40,009 nt of DNA. It comes from a virus. Below are positions 33,059 to 39,555 of this stretch, in pieces (position 1 is the first letter of the stretch; each line of letters begins with the position of its first letter). Where the stretch lies: the IMG/VR virus record IMGVR_UViG_3300049847_000422, positions 1 to 40,009 of that record, one strand, 5' to 3'. The notes beneath the pieces were generated by a model. The model saw nothing but the letters and a program-made list of their open reading frames with translations, had not been told where the DNA came from and did no database searches. A program made the translations under genes and the position numbers.

Positions 33059-33472
33059 TTAGTATTCTTTGTTAGAAAAATTAGCTAAGAAGCCAATCCC
33101 TATGAACTTTTGATATGCGTAGACATCCAGCATAAGATTGTTTGAAAGTTCAAACTTCAAGGAAGGTTTAAAGTACCAACCAATAGCACTATACCCAATT
33201 TGTACTGTAGGTAAGAATTTACCAATTCTGAAATACACACCAGTCTCAATAAAGAGGGTATTAGATGGAGCAAGAAGCATTGTATCTCGAAATTGCTGAA
33301 GACCAGCAGTTGCAATAAAAGAGTTTGTTATTGTGCCAACCTCAGCTTTTTGCATAAATTTCCCCGATTGAAACGCTGCACTAAGACCTCCAATCAATTG
33401 AACACGCGGTTCATACTTAAACTGTGCATAAGCAGTCGAGTTAAGTAAAAGTAAAAAGACTAGCTTTTTCAT
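33059..33472 (-). CDS. Exported, probable outer-membrane beta-barrel-like protein
   Basis: 137 residues with a signal peptide (MKKLVFLLLLNSTAYAQF, cut likely after AYA). The mature part alternates polar and hydrophobic residues with Gly and aromatic residues (TVQIGYSAIGWYFKPSLKFEL, then GIGFLANF), as in small beta-barrels. It may sit in the outer membrane of the infected cell and alter phage or nutrient uptake. That role is inference. Located between a tRNA and the structured intergenic region, typical of accessory genes. Confidence 0.62.
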   Translation of the reverse strand: MKKLVFLLLLNSTAYAQFKYEPRVQLIGGLSAAFQSGKFMQKAEVGTITNSFIATAGLQQFRDTMLLAPSNTLFIETGVYFRIGKFLPTVQIGYSAIGWYFKPSLKFELSNNLMLDVYAYQKFIGIGFLANFSNKEY

Positions 33473-33510
33473 GTAAACTGTTTTGAATGTGAGTTAACTA
33501 GTTAAAAATT

Positions 33511-33669
33511 ACAGCAGCCCCGTTACGGTAGTTAGATTTTACGTCTTCATCCTGCGGTTAGGAACACGTATTGACGACACACGTTAACTATATCTGCTTA
33601 AACATCAGTGTAACGACTGACCGCAGGGTGCTTTAAGATAGCATGCGTTGTTCTGCAAATAGCTGCTGT
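33511..33669 (-). ncRNA. Candidate structured small RNA, about 160 nt
   Basis: On the minus strand an 8-bp closing stem ACAGCAGC (33662-33669) / GCTGCTGT (33511-33518) encloses an 8-bp stem CCTGCGGT / ACCGCAGG (33620-33627 with 33551-33558), with a large internal loop. After the closing stem the strand reads AATTTTTAAC, a T-run suited to termination. No coding frame of note. The single long hairpin with a central bubble recalls 6S-like RNAs in outline only. Confidence 0.5.
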
Positions 33670-34026
33670 AATTATAATAAGCATATCCTTCTGTTTTGAT
33701 TTCCTGGACTCTGTGTATGCCTACACAGCAGTACTTTCATGGCATGAGCACGAACTTAATCATGTCGATAGGGAAAGATCACCACTTCTACTTATTGCCC
33801 TCGGATAGGGATCACTCACACACCGAGGGTTGATGGATGCTACGACTTCAGTAGTACCTCGCCACGTAGTTCCGTTTAAGAGCATGTCGGCCGACAGTTC
33901 TCGAGAACTGTGTACACCGCCGCTACTCTCCATCTCTCCAAGACCGCATGCGTTCTTGAAGTTTATACGCCTTAAGAGCGTACCATCTACTGGAATGCCA
34001 CCAGCATTGCTCTATATTTCAGAGCA
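33670..34026 (-). ncRNA. Hairpin-dense region, possible part of a large structured RNA
   Basis: Perfect or near-perfect stems follow one another: CTGTGTA-TGCC-TACACAG (33711-33728), CCCTCGG / CCGAGGG (33798-33829), TGTCGGCCGACA (33885-33896), ACAGTTCTCGAGAACTGT (33894-33911), CAAGA / TCTTG around CGCATGCG (33930s-33950s) and TACGC / GCGTA (33969-33985). A plus-strand frame at 33830-34030 has no supporting features. Stem density points to RNA function. The 5' end may extend through the short ORF at 34027 into 34190-34627. Confidence 0.45.
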
Positions 34027-34179
34027 TTAATTTTCATCCTCATCTAAAGCTGCTATGCGGTCTTCACATTCAGACTGAATGGTCTCAAGTAAAGATCGAT
34101 AGTCTTCAGCCGCCAGATTAGAAGCTGCATCTAGTTTAGAGATAAGGTCTAACTCGATTTGTTGCCATAGTTGTCCCAT
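34027..34179 (-). CDS. 50-residue acidic small protein
   Basis: ATG at 34179 to TAA at 34027. The product starts MGQLWQQIELDLISKLDAAS, is helical and acidic, has RSLLETIQSECEDRI and ends LDEDEN. Composition and amphipathic pattern look protein-like, and the AT-rich leader (GTGTTTTAATAA) is like other starts in this window. It stands alone between two structured non-coding stretches. Confidence 0.5.
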   Translation of the reverse strand: MGQLWQQIELDLISKLDAASNLAAEDYRSLLETIQSECEDRIAALDEDEN

Positions 34180-34189
34180 TTATTAAAAC

Positions 34190-34627
34190 ACTTTGTTGTG
34201 TGCTTTGCTCTTATGCACCCATCACTGAGTGCATAAGAATTGTACACTCTCGTAGTACACACGTCACTGTAGCCTTTATAGTAATGAACCTACACTAAGC
34301 AAGCGGGGAATCTAAAAGCAAGGCTACTATGTCTAACCCAACCCTGTGACAAGGGTACAAGGGTAACTATTCCCCTTCAAATTGCTCCCGCATGATCGTC
34401 ACCGGTCATACGGGAATGCAGTAATGAACACGTAGGGTTCGACTGCTTTCATGCATTGGCATGAGTATTAATGTACCCTTAGATATGATCACGGGCGTAC
34501 TTAATTTCCAATAAGTCAAAGAACAAGCAAACTTGTACCAATACCCATTATGGCGTAGATAGACACTTGAATATTTGATTCCTTTCGGTCACCAAACAGA
34601 GCTGTGATGTGTAGTTGGTCAGCTATC
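34190..34627 (-). ncRNA. Candidate large structured RNA downstream of the methyltransferase
   Basis: About 440 bases without a credible gene, packed with stems on the minus strand: ACAAG-TTTG-CTTGT; CATGC-caat-GCATG inside AGGGT / ACCCT; GCAGT / ACTGC crossing that pair; CCCGTATGA / TCATGCGGG (34386-34413); GGGGAAT / ATTCCCC; ACCCTTGT / ACAGGGT; GTAGCCTT / AAGGCTAC crossing the previous pair; and CTTATGCAC / GTGCATAAG (34210-34237). GTTCATTACT occurs twice. Crossing pairs suggest pseudoknots. With the next 600 bases this is a candidate for a giant phage RNA such as GOLLD or ROOL, or a new class. Confidence 0.5.
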
Positions 34628-35944
34628 TCATTTTACAGTTTGCTTACAAAGGTTGTTATCGGTTCTGGCCTTATTAAAGACAGCAGCTTTCGCTTCAGCC
34701 CATGCTTTAGGCACATGTGGTACAACGGCGTTCCCAATTCCTTTCTTCTGTTCTGTCTGGGTTCCTTTAAGCGTATAACCTGGTGGGAATCCCTGAATGC
34801 GTAAGAGTTCAGGTATTTTAAAGGCACGCATATAAACATCACTAAGATTATTTTCAGCCATGTATTCCTTAATAGCAACCATAGTTGGGCTATCTGTGTC
34901 GTAAATAGGAATTTTCATTATGCCATTTACAGCTGTAATTAAGTACAGTGGTGCTTTATCCTGCCTGGCTACCACGACAACACAAGGATAGTCTATTGAG
35001 CTTGCATGTCCCCCGTGTGATGGGTTAAGAGTAAAAGGCTGCAATTGCACTAGTGCTACCCGATCTTTTGTAGTAAGTGTAGGACAGGGTTCATCTGTTG
35101 ATGCAATGTTTCCACCTGCGGTGTAGTAAAGCTTGAGAAATGAACTCTTACCTGTAAATTTCTTCATACCCTTGAATACACGGAGTAATGACGCTTCTAC
35201 CAAAGGTTTACTTCTTGTTACTATACTCTCACCTAAATTTTCAAAATCAAGAACCTCTCGTACCGGCTTCCAGCGCTCCAGTCCACCACTTCCTTCCCGG
35301 TTGTGTGTTCCTACTGGCCATATAATAGGCAGTTCATACTTAGCAAAGCATCCGAATAAGCGGTTGCGCCTTGTATGAGCGCCGAAGTCAGCACTGTTTA
35401 GTTCTTTCCAGTCATCGTAATATCCGTAGGATTTCATGATAGTTCTCCACTTCATCCAATCTTCTCCTTTGCGTGTACTAAATGGTTTGCCATCACTTGC
35501 CAACGGCCCCCAAGCCATAAATTCAACTACATTTTCAATCTGTACATAGTCAGGATTTAGAGCTTCAACATAACGGGGTAAATGATCGGCAAGTGTTCTA
35601 CTGTCTGCATCACGGGGTTGGCCTCCTTTCGCATTACTGAAGTTAGTACACTCAAGAGATGCCCAAAGAATAACAAAGGCAGTAGGGTGCATCTTACGTT
35701 GTTCATTCACAAGAGTTGTCAATTCTGTAAGATTTAAAGTACGAATGTCTTCCTCGAAATGTTTTACATCCGGGTGATTAGCCCAGTGACTTTTAATTTG
35801 TACAGGATCGTGATTTACACAAGCCACTACTTTTGCAATGGGGTGCAATTGACCATTACGATCAACTGCCATTGCTTTAGTAAAACCTGTAGTAGTACCA
35901 CCTGCACCACAGAATAAATCAATAACAATGAATGTAGGTTCCAC
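34628..35944 (-). CDS. C5 cytosine DNA methyltransferase
   Basis: 438 residues with the family's ordered motifs: I DLFCGAGG (9-16), the catalytic-loop motif IV ASLECTNFSNAKGG with Cys 99, VI QIENVVEF (Glu 137), VIII GAHTRRNRLFG, and IX/X LLRIQGFPPGY and GIGNAVVPHVPKAW. It would transfer a methyl group from SAM to C5 of cytosine, probably to protect phage DNA from restriction. Motif IV reads ECT where PCQ is usual; the nucleophile itself is kept. No restriction enzyme gene is next to it. Target sequence unknown. Confidence 0.9.
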   Translation of the reverse strand: MEPTFIVIDLFCGAGGTTTGFTKAMAVDRNGQLHPIAKVVACVNHDPVQIKSHWANHPDVKHFEEDIRTLNLTELTTLVNEQRKMHPTAFVILWASLECTNFSNAKGGQPRDADSRTLADHLPRYVEALNPDYVQIENVVEFMAWGPLASDGKPFSTRKGEDWMKWRTIMKSYGYYDDWKELNSADFGAHTRRNRLFGCFAKYELPIIWPVGTHNREGSGGLERWKPVREVLDFENLGESIVTRSKPLVEASLLRVFKGMKKFTGKSSFLKLYYTAGGNIASTDEPCPTLTTKDRVALVQLQPFTLNPSHGGHASSIDYPCVVVVARQDKAPLYLITAVNGIMKIPIYDTDSPTMVAIKEYMAENNLSDVYMRAFKIPELLRIQGFPPGYTLKGTQTEQKKGIGNAVVPHVPKAWAEAKAAVFNKARTDNNLCKQTVK

Positions 35945-35969
35945 AGTGTGGTGAGTTTAAAGGTTTTAA

Positions 35970-36149
35970 TTACTCATGCGCCATAATATTGGCCATGCGG
36001 TTTTCTTCATGTTTGGTAACTCGTAAGTCTAAACTAACTTTGAATTTTTCCAAAACTTCAAGTTGGTCTTGCAAGTCAAGATGAGCAGTTTGTTCATTGA
36101 ACATTTCATCAAGCACTTTAAGTGTGTTGTTTACTTTTCTGTTTGCCAT
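35970..36149 (-). CDS. Small helical protein between tmRNA and methyltransferase
   Basis: I chose ATG at 36149 (MANRKVNNTLKVL, 59 residues) because the frame upstream runs through the tmRNA 3' end. The protein is a charged helix (LDLQDQLEVLEKFKVSLDLRV) with heptad-like spacing, so a coiled-coil dimer is likely. Function unknown. Confidence 0.6.
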   Translation of the reverse strand: MANRKVNNTLKVLDEMFNEQTAHLDLQDQLEVLEKFKVSLDLRVTKHEENRMANIMAHE

Positions 36150-36160
36150 AGTATAGGTTT

Positions 36161-36578
36161 TGGTGGAGACGAGGGGAATCGAACCCCTGTCTCTGAAAGT
36201 GCTCATAATACCTTTCTTACATGCTTAGTCATACTGTACACAGTGACGAGAGTTGATCTGTTGTTGTTGATTACGGTCAACATTAAGCCCCACAATGCTC
36301 CTATGGAGACTGAGCACACATCTGATCAGTAAGGGCGCACGGTTAAGTGAACTCCACCACCTCATTTACGTTGAGGAACGTAGGCTTTTGGTCGTCTGTA
36401 AGCTGACCAGGCTGCGTACTACGCGGCTTCTGCCATGCGTACTGCTGCGAAAGCACCATTGATGATGCTTGCACCTACTTCTTGACGTGTTGCGTCTATT
36501 GTTTAGAGATTGTTTGCCTTCTCCAAGGCTTGCATGTGATACTACCAACATCATCCAGATCAATCGCCTGTCGTCCCC
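36161..36578 (-). ncRNA. ssrA: Transfer-messenger RNA (tmRNA)
   Basis: 418 nt. The 5' end GGGGACG pairs with 3' CGTCTCC, followed by A and an encoded CCA (36161-36163). The T-arm AGGGG-TTCGATT-CCCCT is perfect. After a D-like loop comes CATGCAAGCC, matching the conserved tmRNA 5' region. The tag frame lies between TAA and TAG (stop at 36419-36421). With the resume codon GCA at 36493 the tag has 24 residues, starting ATRQEVG and ending AFAAVRMAEAA. tmRNA with SmpB frees stalled ribosomes and marks the unfinished protein. The phage copy is complete, so probably functional; no smpB is seen in this window. Confidence 0.9.
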
Positions 36579-36583
36579 ATATA

Positions 36584-36607
36584 CCAGCAGAGCATAAGCT
36601 CTGCTGG
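36584..36607. promoter_or_regulatory. Perfect hairpin just upstream of the tmRNA
   Basis: CCAGCAGAGC / GCTCTGCTGG with a 4-base loop (10-bp stem), between the DUF6011 gene stop (36611) and the tmRNA 5' end (36578). No T-run follows on the minus strand, so it is more likely a processing or protection element of the precursor RNA than a terminator. Confidence 0.5.
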
Positions 36608-36610
36608 ATA

Positions 36611-37057
36611 CTAACTAACCGATTGCTTGGGTACTACAATACCGAGCTTCTTTCTACAGATTGGGCCAAGCCCATATTCAATTGAGATAGCGTCTGTAAG
36701 TGGTCTATTGCAGTAGGAGCAATTACCATCATGCAGAATGTGCACCGTGTCCGGAACTTGCTGAAACATGATTCTCTTCCACATATTTGCAAATGCGTTT
36801 GTAGCATCAGCCCGAACAAACGGTACATTGGGGTCTTTTGTGTACTTAATAAACACATCTCCCCGTATATATCCGATTAAATCATCACATACTGTCACCC
36901 AGAAGCTTGCCCCATTAACTTGAACATTATCTCCTAACCTCTGACGTGCAATAGTGAAGGTGAACTGGTTGTTTGTGATTGTATTGTGAAATGTAACCGT
37001 AGCTCTGCCCCCAGTGAGGTAAGCATACGCTTTCTCTTGTATGACTCTGTTAGTCAT
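36611..37057 (-). CDS. DUF6011-domain zinc protein
   Basis: I chose ATG at 37057 (MTNRVIQEKAYAYL, 148 residues), directly after the stop of the membrane gene. The C-terminus has the DUF6011 pattern GNCSYCNRPLTDAISIEYGLGPICRKK with C113, C116 and C134, a small zinc knuckle common in phage and mobile-element proteins. The N-terminal 100 residues are beta-rich with RATVTFHNTI and GASFWVTVC segments. Role unknown. Confidence 0.68.
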   Translation of the reverse strand: MTNRVIQEKAYAYLTGGRATVTFHNTITNNQFTFTIARQRLGDNVQVNGASFWVTVCDDLIGYIRGDVFIKYTKDPNVPFVRADATNAFANMWKRIMFQQVPDTVHILHDGNCSYCNRPLTDAISIEYGLGPICRKKLGIVVPKQSVS

Positions 37058-37058
37058 A

Positions 37059-37295
37059 TCAAAACCATTTAAGCCAAGTGGGAACCGGACGTGCTGCCCA
37101 ACGTGCATCAAGTGCTAAGTTGAGGAGTGATACAAATCCAATTACTACCAGTGTAGCCCAGGAGAATGCGAGGCACACAAAGCGTAGTATGAAGTTTTCC
37201 CAGTTGTAAGTAACAGATTTTCCATCGAGCTTGCGCACAGTGAGATATGCAAGTAATGCCCCAATAAGGTAGACGCTCAAGAACAGTGTTGACAT
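37059..37295 (-). CDS. Small membrane protein with two spans
   Basis: 78 residues from ATG at 37295 (MSTLFLSVYLIGALLAYL). Hydrophobic helices at about 3-19 and 37-60 (FVCLAFSWATLVVIGFVSLLNLAL) flank a polar loop; the C-terminus is RPVPTWLKWF. An inner-membrane protein of unknown function. Its stop is one base before the next start. Confidence 0.6.
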   Translation of the reverse strand: MSTLFLSVYLIGALLAYLTVRKLDGKSVTYNWENFILRFVCLAFSWATLVVIGFVSLLNLALDARWAARPVPTWLKWF

Positions 37296-37486
37296 GATTT
37301 GTAGTTTTAAAATGATGAATGGGTTTGTACAGAAAGGGACATAAATTGACACTCACATTTCTGCATTAGAGTGTTGTCCTGAAAGGATTGTAAGGTATTC
37401 TACCAATATAGAATTGCTTCTTCTCGAAGCCGTCTGACCAGGGGAGCGCAAATGTATATGTGCACTTTTATCCGGCCAAATAAATC

Positions 37487-37585
37487 TTAATTTCTTTTTT
37501 CCACACGCTCTTCGTGTGAGATAAATACAATACACAGTCCTACAACAATAAGCGCGATTAAAATGAGCTGAGGAATTTGTAACAT
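37487..37585 (-). CDS. 32-residue single-span membrane peptide
   Basis: ATG at 37585 to TAA at 37487. Residues 2-22 are one hydrophobic helix (LILIALIVVGLCIVFI), followed by a charged tail SHEERVEKRN. Single-span peptides like this are common among phage early genes. The leader (AACTGAAATCT) is AT-rich. A longer frame on the same strand (37353-37703) overlaps it but encodes an unlikely protein. Confidence 0.5.
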   Translation of the reverse strand: MLQIPQLILIALIVVGLCIVFISHEERVEKRN

Positions 37586-37602
37586 AGATTTCAGTTTTAA
37601 GA

Positions 37603-37707
37603 TTTATAGAAAACACCAGCTCTTGACCTATTGGGAGAGAGCCTGGTGTCTGTCTTACCTTCGATGAAATGAGAAAAGAGAGGGAGGGAGATGGGAGTGG
37701 CACTCCC
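37603..37707. promoter_or_regulatory. Hairpin pair in the gap upstream of the membrane peptide
   Basis: GGGAGTG-G-CACTCCC (37693-37707) is a perfect 7-bp-arm palindrome with further GAGAT / ATCTC pairing outside it. Nearer the peptide gene, ACACCAG.CTC / GAGCTGGTGT followed by TTTTC (minus strand) looks like a terminator or leader hairpin. The rest of the 37296-37782 gap, apart from the small ORF, shows no gene. Confidence 0.45.
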
Positions 37708-37782
37708 GATCTATCTCACGAGCGTGATGTGGTTTCTCTCCAACATACACACTCTCTCGCCTACGACTCCCACTCTTTAAGT

Positions 37783-38136
37783 TTATACAAGTACTTTACG
37801 TACACTTGACAGTGTAGCCAATTCCTCCATTGTATGCTCAATGTCCGATTCTTTGTACCAGGCATCAAGCTCAATAATACGACTGGTATGTACTGCATAC
37901 AAAGCTTTCTCTAGTGCCAACTTTGCAGCTGGTTCGAGCTCTATGGTAGTACCGGTAGATTGAGAGTTGGGTGTCAATACTACATTTGATACACACACTT
38001 CATCCGGAATACCGGGAATGCAAGACAGAGGATCTTCTAAGTCTCTGTACCCAAGTATGCCCAGTGTAAATGTGTAAGTGATTTCAAGCGCACCAACTAA
38101 GGTGTCAATCTTGATTGTGTGTTTTGTTTTAGGCAT
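37783..38136 (-). CDS. Hypothetical protein
   Basis: 117 residues. The N-terminus is beta-rich (HTIKIDTLVGALEITYTFTLG), then comes PLSCIPGIPDEVCVSNVVLTP with two cysteines, and a helical C-terminus (AKLALEKALYAVHTSRIIEL). No family recognised. It begins 6 bases after the stop of its neighbour. Confidence 0.55.
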   Translation of the reverse strand: MPKTKHTIKIDTLVGALEITYTFTLGILGYRDLEDPLSCIPGIPDEVCVSNVVLTPNSQSTGTTIELEPAAKLALEKALYAVHTSRIIELDAWYKESDIEHTMEELATLSSVRKVLV

Positions 38137-38142
38137 GGCAGC

Positions 38143-38685
38143 TTAAAGTTTAATGATTTGATTAGATGAGGTTGTTATATCGAATTGATTGAGGTCAATC
38201 TTTAGAAGTTTGGTTAGATTACGGATATTTTCCGGGCCAACGCGTACCACCCCTTCCAGCTCATTCTGTATTGCACAGAGCACACTAGCACGAGTACCAC
38301 GTTTTATATACTGCGGATTGACGTAGTGGATTCTTGGATCTTCCAGCTTAAACAGTATATTCTTATCCCGCAATTCTTTAATAGTAGCTGCATCCCGTGT
38401 ATTCTTGGTGTGGTCGAAATACCACAGTGGGTTGTTAAGCTTGAGCTCTTCCATGATGTCAAGTATCATGAGTTTGGCTCTGGTTGACAGGTTAAGTTCA
38501 TTGATGAAGCCTTTTGTGAGTACTGTGAAGTCTTCTGCAATTGAGCGCTTCTGTAATCCGGTTGACAATTTCTCGTAGCTAAAGTCAAAGGTTTGCTCCA
38601 CACTTATCTTCATTGTTCTGGAGTCACGCATGAATGTATTGTACTGCGTAACAGCTATCTCGTACGCTTTGGATTGTTTAGCCAT
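38143..38685 (-). CDS. Hypothetical protein with hairpin leader
   Basis: I chose ATG at 38685 (MAKQSKAYEIAVTQYN, 180 residues). The frame upstream to 38796 would translate through the two hairpins of the leader. The protein is helical and basic, with FVNELNLSTRAKLMILDIMEEL-like and YIKRGTRASVLCAIQNELEG segments. The latter might be a small helix-turn-helix. Unknown; perhaps an early regulator. Confidence 0.6.
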   Translation of the reverse strand: MAKQSKAYEIAVTQYNTFMRDSRTMKISVEQTFDFSYEKLSTGLQKRSIAEDFTVLTKGFINELNLSTRAKLMILDIMEELKLNNPLWYFDHTKNTRDAATIKELRDKNILFKLEDPRIHYVNPQYIKRGTRASVLCAIQNELEGVVRVGPENIRNLTKLLKIDLNQFDITTSSNQIIKL

Positions 38686-38723
38686 AAAAGTGTTTGATTG
38701 GACTACAAGAATAGGAGTGATTT

Positions 38724-38741
38724 CTCCACGAAATGGTGGAG
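38724..38741. promoter_or_regulatory. TCCAC-N6-GTGGA inverted repeat, copy 1
   Basis: CTCCAC-GAAATG-GTGGAG, a 6-bp-arm inverted repeat 38 bases upstream of the 38685 start codon. The same half-sites with the same 6-base spacer occur at 39913-39928 and 39956-39971. Confidence 0.5.
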
Positions 38742-38784
38742 TTCTATACAGCTTATCCTCCCTAGAGTGGAGAAATGATGTCGT

Positions 38785-38814
38785 GTATGACGCCACCTTT
38801 TCGTGACATCATAC
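38785..38814 (-). promoter_or_regulatory. Leader hairpin
   Basis: On the minus strand GTATGATGTCAC pairs with the segment ending GGCGTCATAC (12 pairs including two G-U) around a loop GAAAAG. It sits in the 240-base gap between the lipoprotein gene and the 180-residue gene. No T-run follows, so it is a leader structure rather than a terminator. Confidence 0.5.
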
Positions 38815-38926
38815 AGACACCGCAATAAATGACCGGCTAAGGCTCTTGTAGTCTTACATCACAAAGCTATAAGTGAAGGCTATCTTGTGGGTTTACTTTC
38901 TCATGTGATCCTATTTTAAGAACTTG

Positions 38927-39199
38927 TTATCTGATGATCTTCCACCACATTGATCGGATGTATATCGTGTCTCCAACGTGGTATATGGTGTCAATGTTCT
39001 CAATTGACTTGAGCTGATATGCATCAGTACAAGCAACTAAGCGTTTGACTGTTTGTTCAGTGGACTTAGGTGCCAGTGTAACTGCATCCTGTTGCTCAGC
39101 TCTTCTACCTGAGGCAAATGAACATGAGGTGAATGTCAGTACAACTCCAAGGAGTATGATGCTGGCCATGATGACGAGGAACTGCGTTGATTTTCTCAT
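38927..39199 (-). CDS. Small lipoprotein or membrane-anchored protein
   Basis: 90 residues. The N-terminus MRKSTQFLVIMASIILLGVVLTFTSCS is a lipoprotein signal with the Cys at residue 26, or else a membrane anchor. The mature part is short and polar (ASGRRAEQQDAVTLAPKS) and ends in a beta-like segment (IDTIYHVGDTIYIRSMWWKIIR). Unknown; small lipoproteins of this sort can act in superinfection exclusion. Confidence 0.6.
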   Translation of the reverse strand: MRKSTQFLVIMASIILLGVVLTFTSCSFASGRRAEQQDAVTLAPKSTEQTVKRLVACTDAYQLKSIENIDTIYHVGDTIYIRSMWWKIIR

Positions 39200-39225
39200 T
39201 GTAGTGAGTTTAGGGTTTGAGTGAG

Positions 39226-39555
39226 TTAAGGTCTTTTAGCTGGTAATACTTTATCCGGACACATGTCTTCCAAGTATGTGTATACATCATCAACATGTTC
39301 TGAAGCAGATCTGTAGTGATTACGTCGAGTGCACTCTGCAACTTCACCACAGAATATCGTGATGTTGTTCATAAGCGATGCGTATTCTTTGTAGTAATCC
39401 CCAAGTCCAGACTTCAGACAGTTACGTAAGCATTCGAGTTCAATGATGTGTTTGTAATTCTGGTCAACTGTAAGGATTAACTCTAGTTGACTTGTGAAGT
39501 GCTGTTTCAAGCTGGAGTCATTGAGACATACAGCTCTAATTTCTGAGTAAGTCAT
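39226..39555 (-). CDS. Hypothetical helical protein, first gene of the minus-strand operon
   Basis: 109 residues, helical, with five cysteines scattered (VCLN, ECLRNCL, FCGEVAECTRR, MCPD). Unknown. It is the first protein gene after the long leader region at the right end of the window, so it is probably expressed early. Confidence 0.55.
   Translation of the reverse strand: MTYSEIRAVCLNDSSLKQHFTSQLELILTVDQNYKHIIELECLRNCLKSGLGDYYKEYASLMNNITIFCGEVAECTRRNHYRSASEHVDDVYTYLEDMCPDKVLPAKRP

Noticed and set aside
33830-34030. Plus-strand open frame of 66 codons in the structured region
   Set aside because: It runs against all neighbouring genes, has no start context and its composition follows the palindromes. 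The minus-strand ORF at 34027-34179 ends just beside it and is more protein-like.
33511-34627. Group I intron in the structured region
   Set aside because: A TTAGACATAG segment recalls the S element, but no interrupted gene flanks the region and the other core elements could not be found.
36366-36563. Minus-strand open frame of 65 codons
   Set aside because: It lies wholly inside the tmRNA in a frame other than the tag frame; the RNA explains the sequence.
37353-37703. Minus-strand open frame of 116 codons
   Set aside because: It has an unnatural composition, spans a perfect palindrome and a hairpin, and overlaps a better short membrane-peptide ORF (37487-37585).
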